Part shown: piece after piece, positions 27,311 to 35,984 of the stretch | Position numbering within the stretch: the stretch's first letter is position 1 | How the letters are laid out: each line of letters begins with the position of its first letter | DNA from: Bacteroides sp. | GTDB taxonomy: Bacteria; Bacteroidota; Bacteroidia; Bacteroidales; Bacteroidaceae | Direction: 5' to 3' | Length of the DNA: 62,976 bases | Assembly (NCBI GenBank): GCA_015060765.1 | Contig: SUXW01000018.1 | Span: forward strand, 1-62,976 | Notes under the pieces: model-generated | Seen by the model: only the letters and a program-made list of their open reading frames with translations | Told to the model about the DNA's origin: nothing | Databases searched by the model: none | Translations under genes and position numbers: made by a program

Positions 27311-29239
27311 ATGAAACATTTGAATAAAATGGCATCCTTTTTTGGTGCTGCTGCCTTTGGGCTATTGGCTTTGACCAATTGTGAAGGAGGCGAGCTATAT
27401 AGCGTGGATGCTCCCGATTGGATCGCAGAAAAAGTCGATTCTATCAATAATGCAAAACCGGAGCCTGATAATTCTGAAATAGAAGGTTTGGAAGAAGATG
27501 TGTATACCGTTGGTAATACAGACTATTCTACCGGATGGTGGGCTGTTTTTTCCAAATATTATGTGATTCCTGACGGCGAAAAGTGGATTGCCCAATTCAA
27601 CTTGGGTATTAATCCTTCTGCACCAAATACTTATAAGAACTTTGCTCTTATTCTTTGTTCTGACGATGATCGCGGTGGCGCTGGTTATGCGGAATATGGT
27701 GCTATCCGTTTCGACAACCAACCCAGTGGTAACTCGGAATGGGGAGATCACATTGACCGTAGTTGCGTGGAGAGTACACTGACATTTGCTACCGATACCG
27801 ATGCTGGTGTAGAAAAATTGGGTGGTAAGGTAACTCTGACGGTAGACCGTACGGATCCAAGTGGCTTCTCTGTGACTATGACTAATGGTACTGTTACCAA
27901 AACTTATAAGGCAAAAACTCCTTTGACTAATTTGAATGCCGATGCAACCAATACCAATATTCGTGCATTCCTTTGCCCTGAAGGTTCATATATTAACTTC
28001 TTGGGTTCAACCATTGAACCGATTGGTGGCTTTACTTCTGCAGAAGACAAGTTGCCTCTTTCTATGGAATTGGTTGGTGTACCTAAAAAAGTACTTCAAG
28101 GTACAGAACTTGCTGATGCTTTTGCAAACATTTCTGCAACCGTACATTTCGAAACAGGTGTTACGAAAGCGGTGACTGCTGCTGATTTGACATTCGAAGC
28201 TATTCCTGATATGGCATCATTGGGTACAAAGACATTGGTTGTTGTATACAATAAGACTTATAAGGGTGAAAATAGTCCTCAACCGATTATTGCTTATTCA
28301 TCATTTGAAGTGGTTGACAAGATGTACACATCTGTTGGTGCAACAGATAACTCTACTGGATGGTGGGGTGCTCATTCTGAAAACATCAAGGTTGGACCGG
28401 GTGAAACTTTCGTTTCTACATTTACCAATTACGGTAGTGGTGTATCTAACTGGAATAACTTTGTAATAGTACTTTGTGCTGCTGATAATTCTGAATACGC
28501 TGTTTTACGTGCCGACAACTATGGTTGGGGTGCTGGTTACGATGGTAACGCTGATTTGGTTACCAGCGGTGGTCAGACTGACTGGGCTACATGGCTTGCA
28601 GCAATAAATGGTGGTAAGGTTACTGTATACGTTACCAATAATGGTGATGGTACTGCTGACGTTAAGACAGTAATGTTGGGTACTGATGGTAATACTTATT
28701 ATCAAGATTACTTAGGCATTAATACAATCAATCCAGATGATTTCTACTTCCGTTATACAGTAGATAGCAGCCATCTTGAATTTGACAATGTGGTCGGTGC
28801 AGAAGATAATTCAACTGCATTCTGGGGTGCACATTCAGAAATGATACAAGTACCTGCCGGTGCAACTTATACTACACGCTTCAGAAACCGCACAAGTGCT
28901 TTGTCTAACTGGAATAACTTCATAGTAGTTCTTACTCGCCAGGACAATACTGAATATGCAGTAGTTCGTGCTGATAACTATGGATGGGGTGACAGTTATG
29001 CTGCATGTACTCCGAGCGGTGGACAAGCAGATTGGGCAGCATGGCTTGCAGTTATGAACGAAGCGTTGGTTACCGTTTCTGTAACTAACCATGGTAATGG
29101 TACAGCCGATATTAAGTCTGTGATGGTAGGTAGTGATGGAAATACTTATTACCAAGACTATATTGGTATCAGTCCGGTTGATGAAGGAGATCTTTATTTC
29201 CGTCTGACCGTTGATGGTTGTCACCTTGTATTCGAATAA
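27311..29239 (+). CDS. surface lipoprotein with three related W-rich modules (probable SGBP)
   Basis: A 642-residue lipoprotein (LTNC, C24) in the SusE/SusF position, so probably a surface glycan-binding protein for arabinan. It contains three related modules of about 150 residues. They start at about 66 (TDYSTGWWAVFSKYY), about 341 (TDNSTGWWGAHSENIK) and about 497 (EDNSTAFWGAHSEMIQ). Each repeats a NNF-(V/I)xL core; modules 2 and 3 share RADNYGWG and DGNTYYQDY(L/I)GI and are closest. A beta-sandwich Ig-like stretch (about 245-335) separates modules 1 and 2. I do not recognise a named family; the binding role is inferred from position and aromatic content. Confidence 0.8.
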   Translation: MKHLNKMASFFGAAAFGLLALTNCEGGELYSVDAPDWIAEKVDSINNAKPEPDNSEIEGLEEDVYTVGNTDYSTGWWAVFSKYYVIPDGEKWIAQFNLGINPSAPNTYKNFALILCSDDDRGGAGYAEYGAIRFDNQPSGNSEWGDHIDRSCVESTLTFATDTDAGVEKLGGKVTLTVDRTDPSGFSVTMTNGTVTKTYKAKTPLTNLNADATNTNIRAFLCPEGSYINFLGSTIEPIGGFTSAEDKLPLSMELVGVPKKVLQGTELADAFANISATVHFETGVTKAVTAADLTFEAIPDMASLGTKTLVVVYNKTYKGENSPQPIIAYSSFEVVDKMYTSVGATDNSTGWWGAHSENIKVGPGETFVSTFTNYGSGVSNWNNFVIVLCAADNSEYAVLRADNYGWGAGYDGNADLVTSGGQTDWATWLAAINGGKVTVYVTNNGDGTADVKTVMLGTDGNTYYQDYLGINTINPDDFYFRYTVDSSHLEFDNVVGAEDNSTAFWGAHSEMIQVPAGATYTTRFRNRTSALSNWNNFIVVLTRQDNTEYAVVRADNYGWGDSYAACTPSGGQADWAAWLAVMNEALVTVSVTNHGNGTADIKSVMVGSDGNTYYQDYIGISPVDEGDLYFRLTVDGCHLVFE

Positions 29240-29268
29240 TAAGGTATTTGCCAATTAAACATTAAAAT

Positions 29269-29305
29269 CAAAGGGGGCGGACAGCAATTGCCCGTCCCCT
29301 TTATT
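29269..29305 (+). terminator. intra-operon hairpin after the SGBP gene
   Basis: A GC-rich stem (AAAGGGG with CCCCTTT, about 29270-29303) ends in TTATT. Placed between the binding-protein genes and the GH43 genes, it could attenuate transcription so that the transport and binding proteins exceed the enzymes. Confidence 0.55.
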
Positions 29306-29327
29306 AATCACTATAAACTTTCTGACA

Positions 29328-30347
29328 ATGAAGCGAACATCCTTTTTACTACTGACTCTTGTTTTATGTATGGTCTTACAGGCCCAACAACGGAGACGTT
29401 TCCCGCGTGAAGTGTTTACAACAGATACACCCATGTTGCACGATCCCGTTATGGCATACGAAGACAGTACCTATTATATCTTTGCTACTGGTTTAGGCAT
29501 CCAACAGATGACTTCGAAAGACCGTCAGACATGGAACGTTTCACCAAATCCCGTCATGTCTGTCATCCCTACATGGGCACAAGACAGTGTTTCAGGTTTT
29601 CGTAATCATGTGTGGGCACCCGATGTAATTAAGTGGCACGGTAAATGGTGGTTGGCCTATAGCTGTTCTACCTTTGGCAAGAACGGTTCTGCCATCGGCC
29701 TGCTTTCCAACCGTTCCCTTTCCTTTCCTGTTTGGGAAGACGAAGGATGTATTGTCAGTTCGCAGGAAGATCGGGACAATTGGAATGCCATTGACCCTAA
29801 TTTTGTCATCGACGAAAACGATCAACCTTGGATAACATGGGGATCGTTCTGGGATGGTATCCAAATAGCTCGACTCGATTCAACCATGCACATCGCTACA
29901 GGTGAAAAGCCACGCACCATTGCCCGTCGTTATCCCGTCAAAGAATCCAAAGATAATTTGCCAAAGAACCCCACTTCACAATACGCAGGGCCTAATGCCA
30001 TCGAAGCTCCTTTCATCTTCAAGCACGCCGGTTATTATTATCTTTTCGTATCTTGGGATTATTGTTGTCAAGGCAGCAAGAGCACTTATCGGGTAGCTGT
30101 CGGTCGTAGTAAGTCCGTTGATGGTCCATACTTAGACCGTGAGGGTATCGATATGCGGGATGGAGGTGGTGTACCTTTTATCGAAGGAGACAAGAAAAAT
30201 TTCGATGCCATAGGACACTGTGCAGTCTACCATATGGATGGTGAAGACATATTCATCAGCCACGGATATAGCATTGCGCACAAAGGTTCCTCTATCCTGA
30301 TACAAAGACCTATCAAGTGGACTACCGACGGATGGCCCGAACTTTAA
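29328..30347 (+). CDS. GH43 endo-1,5-alpha-L-arabinanase
   Basis: A 339-residue protein with signal peptide MKRTSFLLLTLVLCMVLQAQ. The GH43 triad is visible: base Asp in TPMLHDPVMAY, second Asp in NAIDPNFVID, and acid Glu in NAIEAPFIFKHAGYYYLF. The segment VSWDYCCQGSKSTYRVAVGRS is typical of the arabinanase subfamily. It cuts 1,5-linked arabinan backbones. Without a lipobox it is likely periplasmic, processing imported oligosaccharides. It precedes a lipoprotein GH43 by 23 nt. Confidence 0.9.
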   Translation: MKRTSFLLLTLVLCMVLQAQQRRRFPREVFTTDTPMLHDPVMAYEDSTYYIFATGLGIQQMTSKDRQTWNVSPNPVMSVIPTWAQDSVSGFRNHVWAPDVIKWHGKWWLAYSCSTFGKNGSAIGLLSNRSLSFPVWEDEGCIVSSQEDRDNWNAIDPNFVIDENDQPWITWGSFWDGIQIARLDSTMHIATGEKPRTIARRYPVKESKDNLPKNPTSQYAGPNAIEAPFIFKHAGYYYLFVSWDYCCQGSKSTYRVAVGRSKSVDGPYLDREGIDMRDGGGVPFIEGDKKNFDAIGHCAVYHMDGEDIFISHGYSIAHKGSSILIQRPIKWTTDGWPEL

Positions 30348-30370
30348 CTGAACTTAAAAACAGAAATCAT

Positions 30371-32020
30371 ATGAAACTTAACAAGTATCTTCTCTATCCT
30401 ATTTTGATGTTAGCTGCCTGCTGCATGAATGTATCATGTAGCGGAGGGGATGATGATGATCCTACAGTAGAACCCATTATTCCCGACAAGCCAGAAGTAA
30501 AACCAGAGAACAACGGACTTGAAGATTATGTCCCTCCTACTTATGCCGACAATTATACAAGCATATCCAGTTGGAACAAACGTTCTCAATGGAATCTGGC
30601 CAATGTCCATGACCCTACAGTCGTACTTGCCGAAGACGGTTATTACTATATGTATCAAACGGATGCTTCTTATGGAAACGAGCATACCAAGGGAGGCCAT
30701 TTTCATGGACGACGTTCCAAGGATCTGGTTAATTGGGAATATTTGGGTGGAACAATGAAAAGCCTGCCCGACTGGGTAATCCCCAAACTGAATGAAATCC
30801 GCAAAGAAATGGGATTGCCCGAAGTCAATCCGAATAAGAATGATTTCGGTTATTGGGCACCTTGTGTCCGCAAAGTGAAGAACGGACTTTACCGCATGTA
30901 CTATTCCATCGTCTGTCCGGGAACCATAAACGGTAACGGTACCTGGAGCGAACGTGCCTTCATCGGATTGATGGAAAATACAGACCCTTCCAACAACAAC
31001 GGTTGGGTGGACAAGGGATATGTCATTACCAATGCTTCAGACAAGGGACTGAACTTCAAGGTGGCTGCCAACGATTGGGCAAACTGCTACTTCCGATGGA
31101 ATGCCATCGACCCCTGTTACATCATTACACCAGAAGGAAAACATTGGTTGGTCTATGGGTCTTGGCATAGCGGATTCCCTGCCATTGAAGTAAGCGCCGA
31201 AACCGGAAAGCCTATAGGTACTCTGCCCAATCCATGGGGAACAGTCAAGGAAATTGCCCCTTACGGTAAGTTGATTGCCACCCGTCAGATGGGTAACCGC
31301 TGGCAAGGTTCCGAAGGACCGGAAGTAATCTATAATCCAAGTACCGGATACTATTACCTGTTTGTAGCCTACGATGCACTGGATGTTCCCTACAATACCC
31401 GAGTAGTTCGTTCCAAAAATATAGACGGCCCTTATGTAGGCATAGACGGTACCGACGTAACGAATAAAGGCGGTGAAATGTACCCCATCCTGACTCATCC
31501 ATACAAGTTCAGTAAAGGAGACGGTTGGGTAGGCATTTCGCATTGTTGCGTATTCGATGACGGCAAGGGAAATTGGTACTATGCTTCACAAGCAAGATTC
31601 CCTGCCAATGTCCCAGGTATCAATGTAAGTAATGCCATCATGATGGGACATGTACGCAGTATCCGTTGGACCGAAGACGGTTGGCCGGTAGTAATGCCCG
31701 AACGCTATGGTGCCGTTCCTCAAGTAGCCATTACTGAAGCCGAACTGGTAGGCAATTGGGAACACATCGACTTGAGTTATGATTATGGTAAACAAAAGAA
31801 ATCCAATGTGATGACATTGGGTGCCGACCATAAGATAACCACAGGCACTTGGAAAGGAGGCACTTGGAGCTACGATGCCACCAAGCAGATACTGACCGCC
31901 AACGGTGTAAAACTTTATATACAACGCGAGGTGGATTGGGAAGCCAGTCCACGCAAACATACCATCGTGTATGTAGGTCTGAACAACCAGAAGACATATT
32001 GGGGAAAGAAAGTCGATTAA
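30371..32020 (+). CDS. GH43 arabinanase, surface lipoprotein with C-terminal domain
   Basis: A 549-residue protein. The ATG at 30371 is chosen because it starts a lipoprotein signal (NVSCSGGDDDD, Cys23) whose acidic stretch after Cys fits the surface-export signal of Bacteroides lipoproteins. Catalytic positions are Asp in NVHDPTVVLAEDGYYYMY, Asp in NAIDPCYIITPEGKHWLVYG and Glu in GSEGPEVIYNPSTGYYYLF. Residues 445-549 form a separate beta-rich C-terminal domain like that of extracellular endo-arabinanases. It is the likely cell-surface endo enzyme that makes fragments for SusCD. Confidence 0.92.
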   Translation: MKLNKYLLYPILMLAACCMNVSCSGGDDDDPTVEPIIPDKPEVKPENNGLEDYVPPTYADNYTSISSWNKRSQWNLANVHDPTVVLAEDGYYYMYQTDASYGNEHTKGGHFHGRRSKDLVNWEYLGGTMKSLPDWVIPKLNEIRKEMGLPEVNPNKNDFGYWAPCVRKVKNGLYRMYYSIVCPGTINGNGTWSERAFIGLMENTDPSNNNGWVDKGYVITNASDKGLNFKVAANDWANCYFRWNAIDPCYIITPEGKHWLVYGSWHSGFPAIEVSAETGKPIGTLPNPWGTVKEIAPYGKLIATRQMGNRWQGSEGPEVIYNPSTGYYYLFVAYDALDVPYNTRVVRSKNIDGPYVGIDGTDVTNKGGEMYPILTHPYKFSKGDGWVGISHCCVFDDGKGNWYYASQARFPANVPGINVSNAIMMGHVRSIRWTEDGWPVVMPERYGAVPQVAITEAELVGNWEHIDLSYDYGKQKKSNVMTLGADHKITTGTWKGGTWSYDATKQILTANGVKLYIQREVDWEASPRKHTIVYVGLNNQKTYWGKKVD

Positions 32021-32039
32021 TGTCTGTTTAAGCAATCGT

Positions 32040-32085
32040 GTCATCCTGAGCCAAACTCAGGATGACATTCTTTTTCTTTTTTATC
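32040..32085 (+). terminator. terminator of the arabinan operon
   Basis: An 11-bp perfect stem (GTCATCCTGAG 32040-32050 with 32056-32066, loop CCAAA) is followed by a T-rich tract. The arm resembles the TCATCCTGA-type dispersed repeat seen again near 62601. Confidence 0.88.
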
Positions 32086-32117
32086 TCTTTCCATCATGCT
32101 TTCCTCATAATTATTTA

Positions 32118-32125
32118 TACCTTTG
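32118..32125 (+). promoter_or_regulatory. cysS promoter -7 box
   Basis: TACCTTTG is a perfect -7 box 20 nt upstream of the cysS ATG. No clear -33 TTTG lies at the usual distance. Confidence 0.5.
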
Positions 32126-32145
32126 CACTTCAAACAGAAAGCATT

Positions 32146-33624
32146 ATGGAAAATCAATTACTCATTTACAATACATTGACCCGCCAGAAGGAGCTGTTTG
32201 TTCCGCTTCATGCTCCTCATGTGGGCATGTATGTTTGTGGTCCCACCGTATACGGCGACGCACATTTGGGACACGCCCGCCCGGCGATTACTTTCGATAT
32301 TCTTTACCGTTACCTCACCCATTTGGGTTATAAAGTGCGTTATGTACGCAACATTACCGACGTGGGCCATCTGGAACACGATGCCGATGAAGGCGAGGAC
32401 AAGATAGCCAAGAAAGCCCGTCTGGAACAGTTGGAACCAATGGAAGTGGTACAATACTATTTGAACCGTTACCACAAGGCGATGGAAGCGTTGAACGTAC
32501 TTCCTCCTAGCATCGAGCCTCATGCATCGGGACACATCATCGAACAGATTCAGTTGGTAGAGGAAATCATGAACAACGGATACGCTTACGAAAGTCAGGG
32601 CTCGGTTTATTTCGATGTAGCCAAATATAATAAGGACTATCGCTATGGCAAACTTTCAGGCCGTAATCTGGACGATGTACTGAACACTTGGCGCGACCTG
32701 GACGGACAAAGCGAAAAACGCAATCCAGCCGACTTTGCCTTGTGGAAATGTGCCCAACCCGAACACATCATGCGCTGGCCTTCACCTTGGAGCGATGGTT
32801 TCCCTGGTTGGCATTGTGAATGTACCGCTATGGGTCGCAAGTACTTGGGCAGTCACTTCGATATTCACGGAGGAGGTATGGACCTTATCTTCCCGCACCA
32901 CGAATGTGAAATCGCACAAAGCGTGGCATCGCAAGGCGATGATATGGTACACTACTGGATGCACAACAACATGATTACCATCAACGGCCAGAAGATGGGC
33001 AAGAGCTACGGTAACTTCATCAACCTGAGCGAATTCTTCGAAGGCTCGCACAAATTGTTGACTCAGGCTTATACCCCGATGACCATCCGTTTCTTCATCC
33101 TCCAGGCACACTATCGTAGCACCGTAGACTTTGGTAACGAAGCTTTGCAGGCTGCCGAAAAGGGATTGGCCCGACTCACCGAAGCCGTTAAGGGACTGGA
33201 CCGCATCACTCCAGCCAAAGCAACTACCATCGAAGGCATCAAGGAGTTGCGTAGCAAGTGTTACGATGCCATGAACGATGATTTGAATACGCCGATTGTT
33301 ATCGCCCACCTGTTCGACGGAGCACGTATCATCAATACACTGCTTGACAAGAAAGCCACCGCAACTGCCGAAGATTTGGAAGAGCTGAAGAGTGTATTCC
33401 ACCTCTTTATGTATGAAGTGCTTGGTTTGAAGGAAGAAAGTGCCAACAACGAAGCCCGCGAAGAAGCCTACGGCAAGGTAGTGGACATGCTGCTCGAACA
33501 ACGCATGAAGGCCAAAGCCAATAAGGATTGGGCTACCAGCGACCAGATTCGTGATCAACTTGCCGCTCTCGGATTCGAAGTGAAGGATACCAAAGACGGA
33601 TTTACCTGGAGACTAAACAAGTAA
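32146..33624 (+). CDS. cysS: cysteinyl-tRNA synthetase
   Basis: A 492-residue class I synthetase that charges tRNA-Cys. The zinc/substrate Cys is in [16 protein letters not shown], with the HIGH-type motif HLGH at 40-43. The KMSKS-type motif KMGKSYGN is near 283-290, and the zinc-site Cys/His appear in [10 protein letters not shown] and [11 protein letters not shown]. The ATG at 32146 is preferred over an upstream in-frame start, which would add a hydrophobic non-family extension across the promoter. It is monocistronic with its own terminator. Confidence 0.97.
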   Translation: MENQLLIYNTLTRQKELFVPLHAPHVGMYVCGPTVYGDAHLGHARPAITFDILYRYLTHLGYKVRYVRNITDVGHLEHDADEGEDKIAKKARLEQLEPMEVVQYYLNRYHKAMEALNVLPPSIEPHASGHIIEQIQLVEEIMNNGYAYESQGSVYFDVAKYNKDYRYGKLSGRNLDDVLNTWRDLDGQSEKRNPADFALWKCAQPEHIMRWPSPWSDGFPGWHCECTAMGRKYLGSHFDIHGGGMDLIFPHHECEIAQSVASQGDDMVHYWMHNNMITINGQKMGKSYGNFINLSEFFEGSHKLLTQAYTPMTIRFFILQAHYRSTVDFGNEALQAAEKGLARLTEAVKGLDRITPAKATTIEGIKELRSKCYDAMNDDLNTPIVIAHLFDGARIINTLLDKKATATAEDLEELKSVFHLFMYEVLGLKEESANNEAREEAYGKVVDMLLEQRMKAKANKDWATSDQIRDQLAALGFEVKDTKDGFTWRLNK

Positions 33625-33642
33625 AAGGATGAATAAATATAG

Positions 33643-33690
33643 AATGAATGCAGGCTGAAAGAAAATTCAGCCTGCATTCATTTTATATTT
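33643..33690. terminator. bidirectional terminator between cysS and GH3
   Basis: A 17-bp perfect stem (33643-33659 with 33666-33682) with a 6-nt loop is followed by TTTATATTT on the plus strand. It separates convergent cysS and the GH31-GH3 operon. Confidence 0.88.
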
Positions 33691-33785
33691 AGATGTCCCA
33701 AAATACAATCTATTTTATACAGAGAAATCTACGGTTTCCTATCGAATCGGTCAGCTTTTTAAGATGGATTACGGTAATATACAAC

Positions 33786-35984
33786 CTATCTGTTAACGGA
33801 AATTTCCTCCTTCAAACGAATGTCGGCAGAGGAAGAACCGATTTGCAAGATAATCTTTCCAGATTCTACTACAAAAGCTTGTGCTACCTCATCCCAATAA
33901 GCCAACTCCGATTTGGGAACCGTCCATTCCACTTCAACGGTTTTTCCTGCCTTGATCGGAATACGACTGAAAGCTCGGAGCTGCTTGGATGGTCGATCTA
34001 CCTTCGATTCGGGATAGCTTACATAAAGTTGAGGAACTTCCTCACCATCTATCGCACCTGTATTCTTGATACGTACCTTTATATATAAATTGTCCTTATC
34101 TTGCTTTAGCTGGCTTATCTTCTGATATTCGAAAGTGGTATAACTCAATCCATAACCGAATGGATAAAGCACCTCTCCCTGATGATACATGTAGGTACGG
34201 CCCTTACGTATATCATAGTCCATCATATCAGGCAATTGAGTGATATCCTTTACCCATGTTTGTACGGTACGACCGGCCGGATTTACTTGACCGAACAATA
34301 CATCGGCCAATCCGTTGCCTTGTTCCTGACTACAATGAGTGAGATGCACTATAGCCGGTACATGCTCCTGACTCCAATTAATGGTATAAGGGAAACTGCT
34401 TACCAAAGCCAAGATGGTATTCGGATTGGCTTGATATACCAACTTGACCAAGTCCTCATCGGGAAGCATCAACGACTGGCGGTCTACCGCTTCGCGTCCG
34501 TCACTGGGAACGGGACAGAATTTCCAATCGGTACGGGTACCATAAGGATGATTGCCCACACAGACAATGGCTACATCAGCATCGGCCGCAGCACGGACAG
34601 CCTCACCCATGCGGTTGTTCAACGCATACACCACTTCCACTTCACTACCCACAGCATTTCGGATACCTTCTAAAATAGTCACTTCATAAGGAGGAGTACC
34701 GCTATACCAATCCTGCACAATCTGGTCGGCATAAGGACCAATGACTGCTATCTTACGAAGTTTCTCTTTACGAAGAGGTAGCAGCTTTTCACCTCCTTGC
34801 GCTTCATTCTTCAATAACACCACCGACTTGGCTGTAATTTCACGAGCCAACTGTTGGGAAGATTCCTTAAGAAACGAAGGTTGTTGATGATCTCTACCTA
34901 TATTTATATAAGGATTGGATGTTTTCTCGCCATCCAACAATCCTAATTTTAAGGCTACATACAGATTTCCACGAATGGCTTTATCTATATCCTGTTCGGT
35001 TACCAACCCCTTCTCAAGCCCCTCACGGATAGCCGCATCATAATTATCAAGAAACTGTCCGATAGTGGCTTTCACCGCTGCCGATGCTCCCTCGGCCAAG
35101 GTTGGGTATGCTTTATGTGCATCGATCAACAACTTCAAAGCACTTCCATCTGTACAGATAATACCTTTCGTACCCCATTGTTTGCGAGCAATGTTTTCCA
35201 GACAAGGATGTACCATCATCACCGTACCGTTCCATGCATTATAAGCTGCCATAAATGAACTGCTTCCTCCTTCCATAATACCTTTACGAAAAGGATAGGC
35301 ATAATATTCATGGAACAAGCGGTTATCGAAATTGGACGAGGTACTGTCACGACCGTCTTCATTGCTGTTCGCAAGGAAATGCTTCATAAGCGAAGCGGTC
35401 TTCCAATAACGGGGATGGTCCCCTTGCAATCCTCGGATATGAGCTACGGTCAGTTCCCCTGTTAAAAAGGGATCTTCACCGAAACTTTCTTCTGTACGGC
35501 CCCAACGGGGATCGCGTGCCAAATCAGCATTCGGCGCACGCATCACCAACGCATGTTGTTTACTGGCATCGCTCTGCATGTAATAACGGGCTTCTTCAGC
35601 AGTCTGCTCACCTACCTTTTGAAGCAAAGTCCTGTCCCAAGTGGAACCCAATCCGTATGATTGTGGAAAAACAGTAGTAGGCAAACTCTTTTTTATCCAT
35701 TCTCCCTCAGGAGTACGTTCTCTGTCTCCCCAACCACCGGAACCACCTCTCGTCAGACCATGCAAACCTTCATAATGTCCACAATGTGGAATGCCCAGAC
35801 GAGGTACCCCCAAATCGGTGGACAATAAGGCTATTTTTTCATCCAATGTCAATACCGACATTAAATGTTCAATACGTTGATCGTCGGTCAAAGTAGTATC
35901 ACGAAATTGATACAGTGATTGCGCTTCTGCCATCATCCAACCGGAGAGGCAGAAGCTAATAAGAAAGAGAACTTTTTTCATCAT
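33786..35984 (-). CDS. GH3 glycosidase (probable beta-glucosidase)
   Basis: A 732-residue secreted GH3 enzyme (signal MMKKVLFLISFCLSGWMMAEAQ) with barrel, alpha/beta sandwich and C-terminal fibronectin III-like domain. RDPRWGRTEESFGEDP and KHFLANSNEDGRDST are clear GH3 signatures. The nucleophile Asp is in GIICTDGSALKLL, so the usual SDW/SDY is TDG here. The ATG overlaps the GH31 stop by one base (TGATG), so the two are translationally coupled. Pairing with an alpha-xylosidase-like GH31 suggests beta-glucosidase action on xyloglucan oligosaccharides, but this is inference; beta-xylosidase is an alternative. Confidence 0.88.
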   Translation of the reverse strand: MMKKVLFLISFCLSGWMMAEAQSLYQFRDTTLTDDQRIEHLMSVLTLDEKIALLSTDLGVPRLGIPHCGHYEGLHGLTRGGSGGWGDRERTPEGEWIKKSLPTTVFPQSYGLGSTWDRTLLQKVGEQTAEEARYYMQSDASKQHALVMRAPNADLARDPRWGRTEESFGEDPFLTGELTVAHIRGLQGDHPRYWKTASLMKHFLANSNEDGRDSTSSNFDNRLFHEYYAYPFRKGIMEGGSSSFMAAYNAWNGTVMMVHPCLENIARKQWGTKGIICTDGSALKLLIDAHKAYPTLAEGASAAVKATIGQFLDNYDAAIREGLEKGLVTEQDIDKAIRGNLYVALKLGLLDGEKTSNPYINIGRDHQQPSFLKESSQQLAREITAKSVVLLKNEAQGGEKLLPLRKEKLRKIAVIGPYADQIVQDWYSGTPPYEVTILEGIRNAVGSEVEVVYALNNRMGEAVRAAADADVAIVCVGNHPYGTRTDWKFCPVPSDGREAVDRQSLMLPDEDLVKLVYQANPNTILALVSSFPYTINWSQEHVPAIVHLTHCSQEQGNGLADVLFGQVNPAGRTVQTWVKDITQLPDMMDYDIRKGRTYMYHQGEVLYPFGYGLSYTTFEYQKISQLKQDKDNLYIKVRIKNTGAIDGEEVPQLYVSYPESKVDRPSKQLRAFSRIPIKAGKTVEVEWTVPKSELAYWDEVAQAFVVESGKIILQIGSSSADIRLKEEISVNR

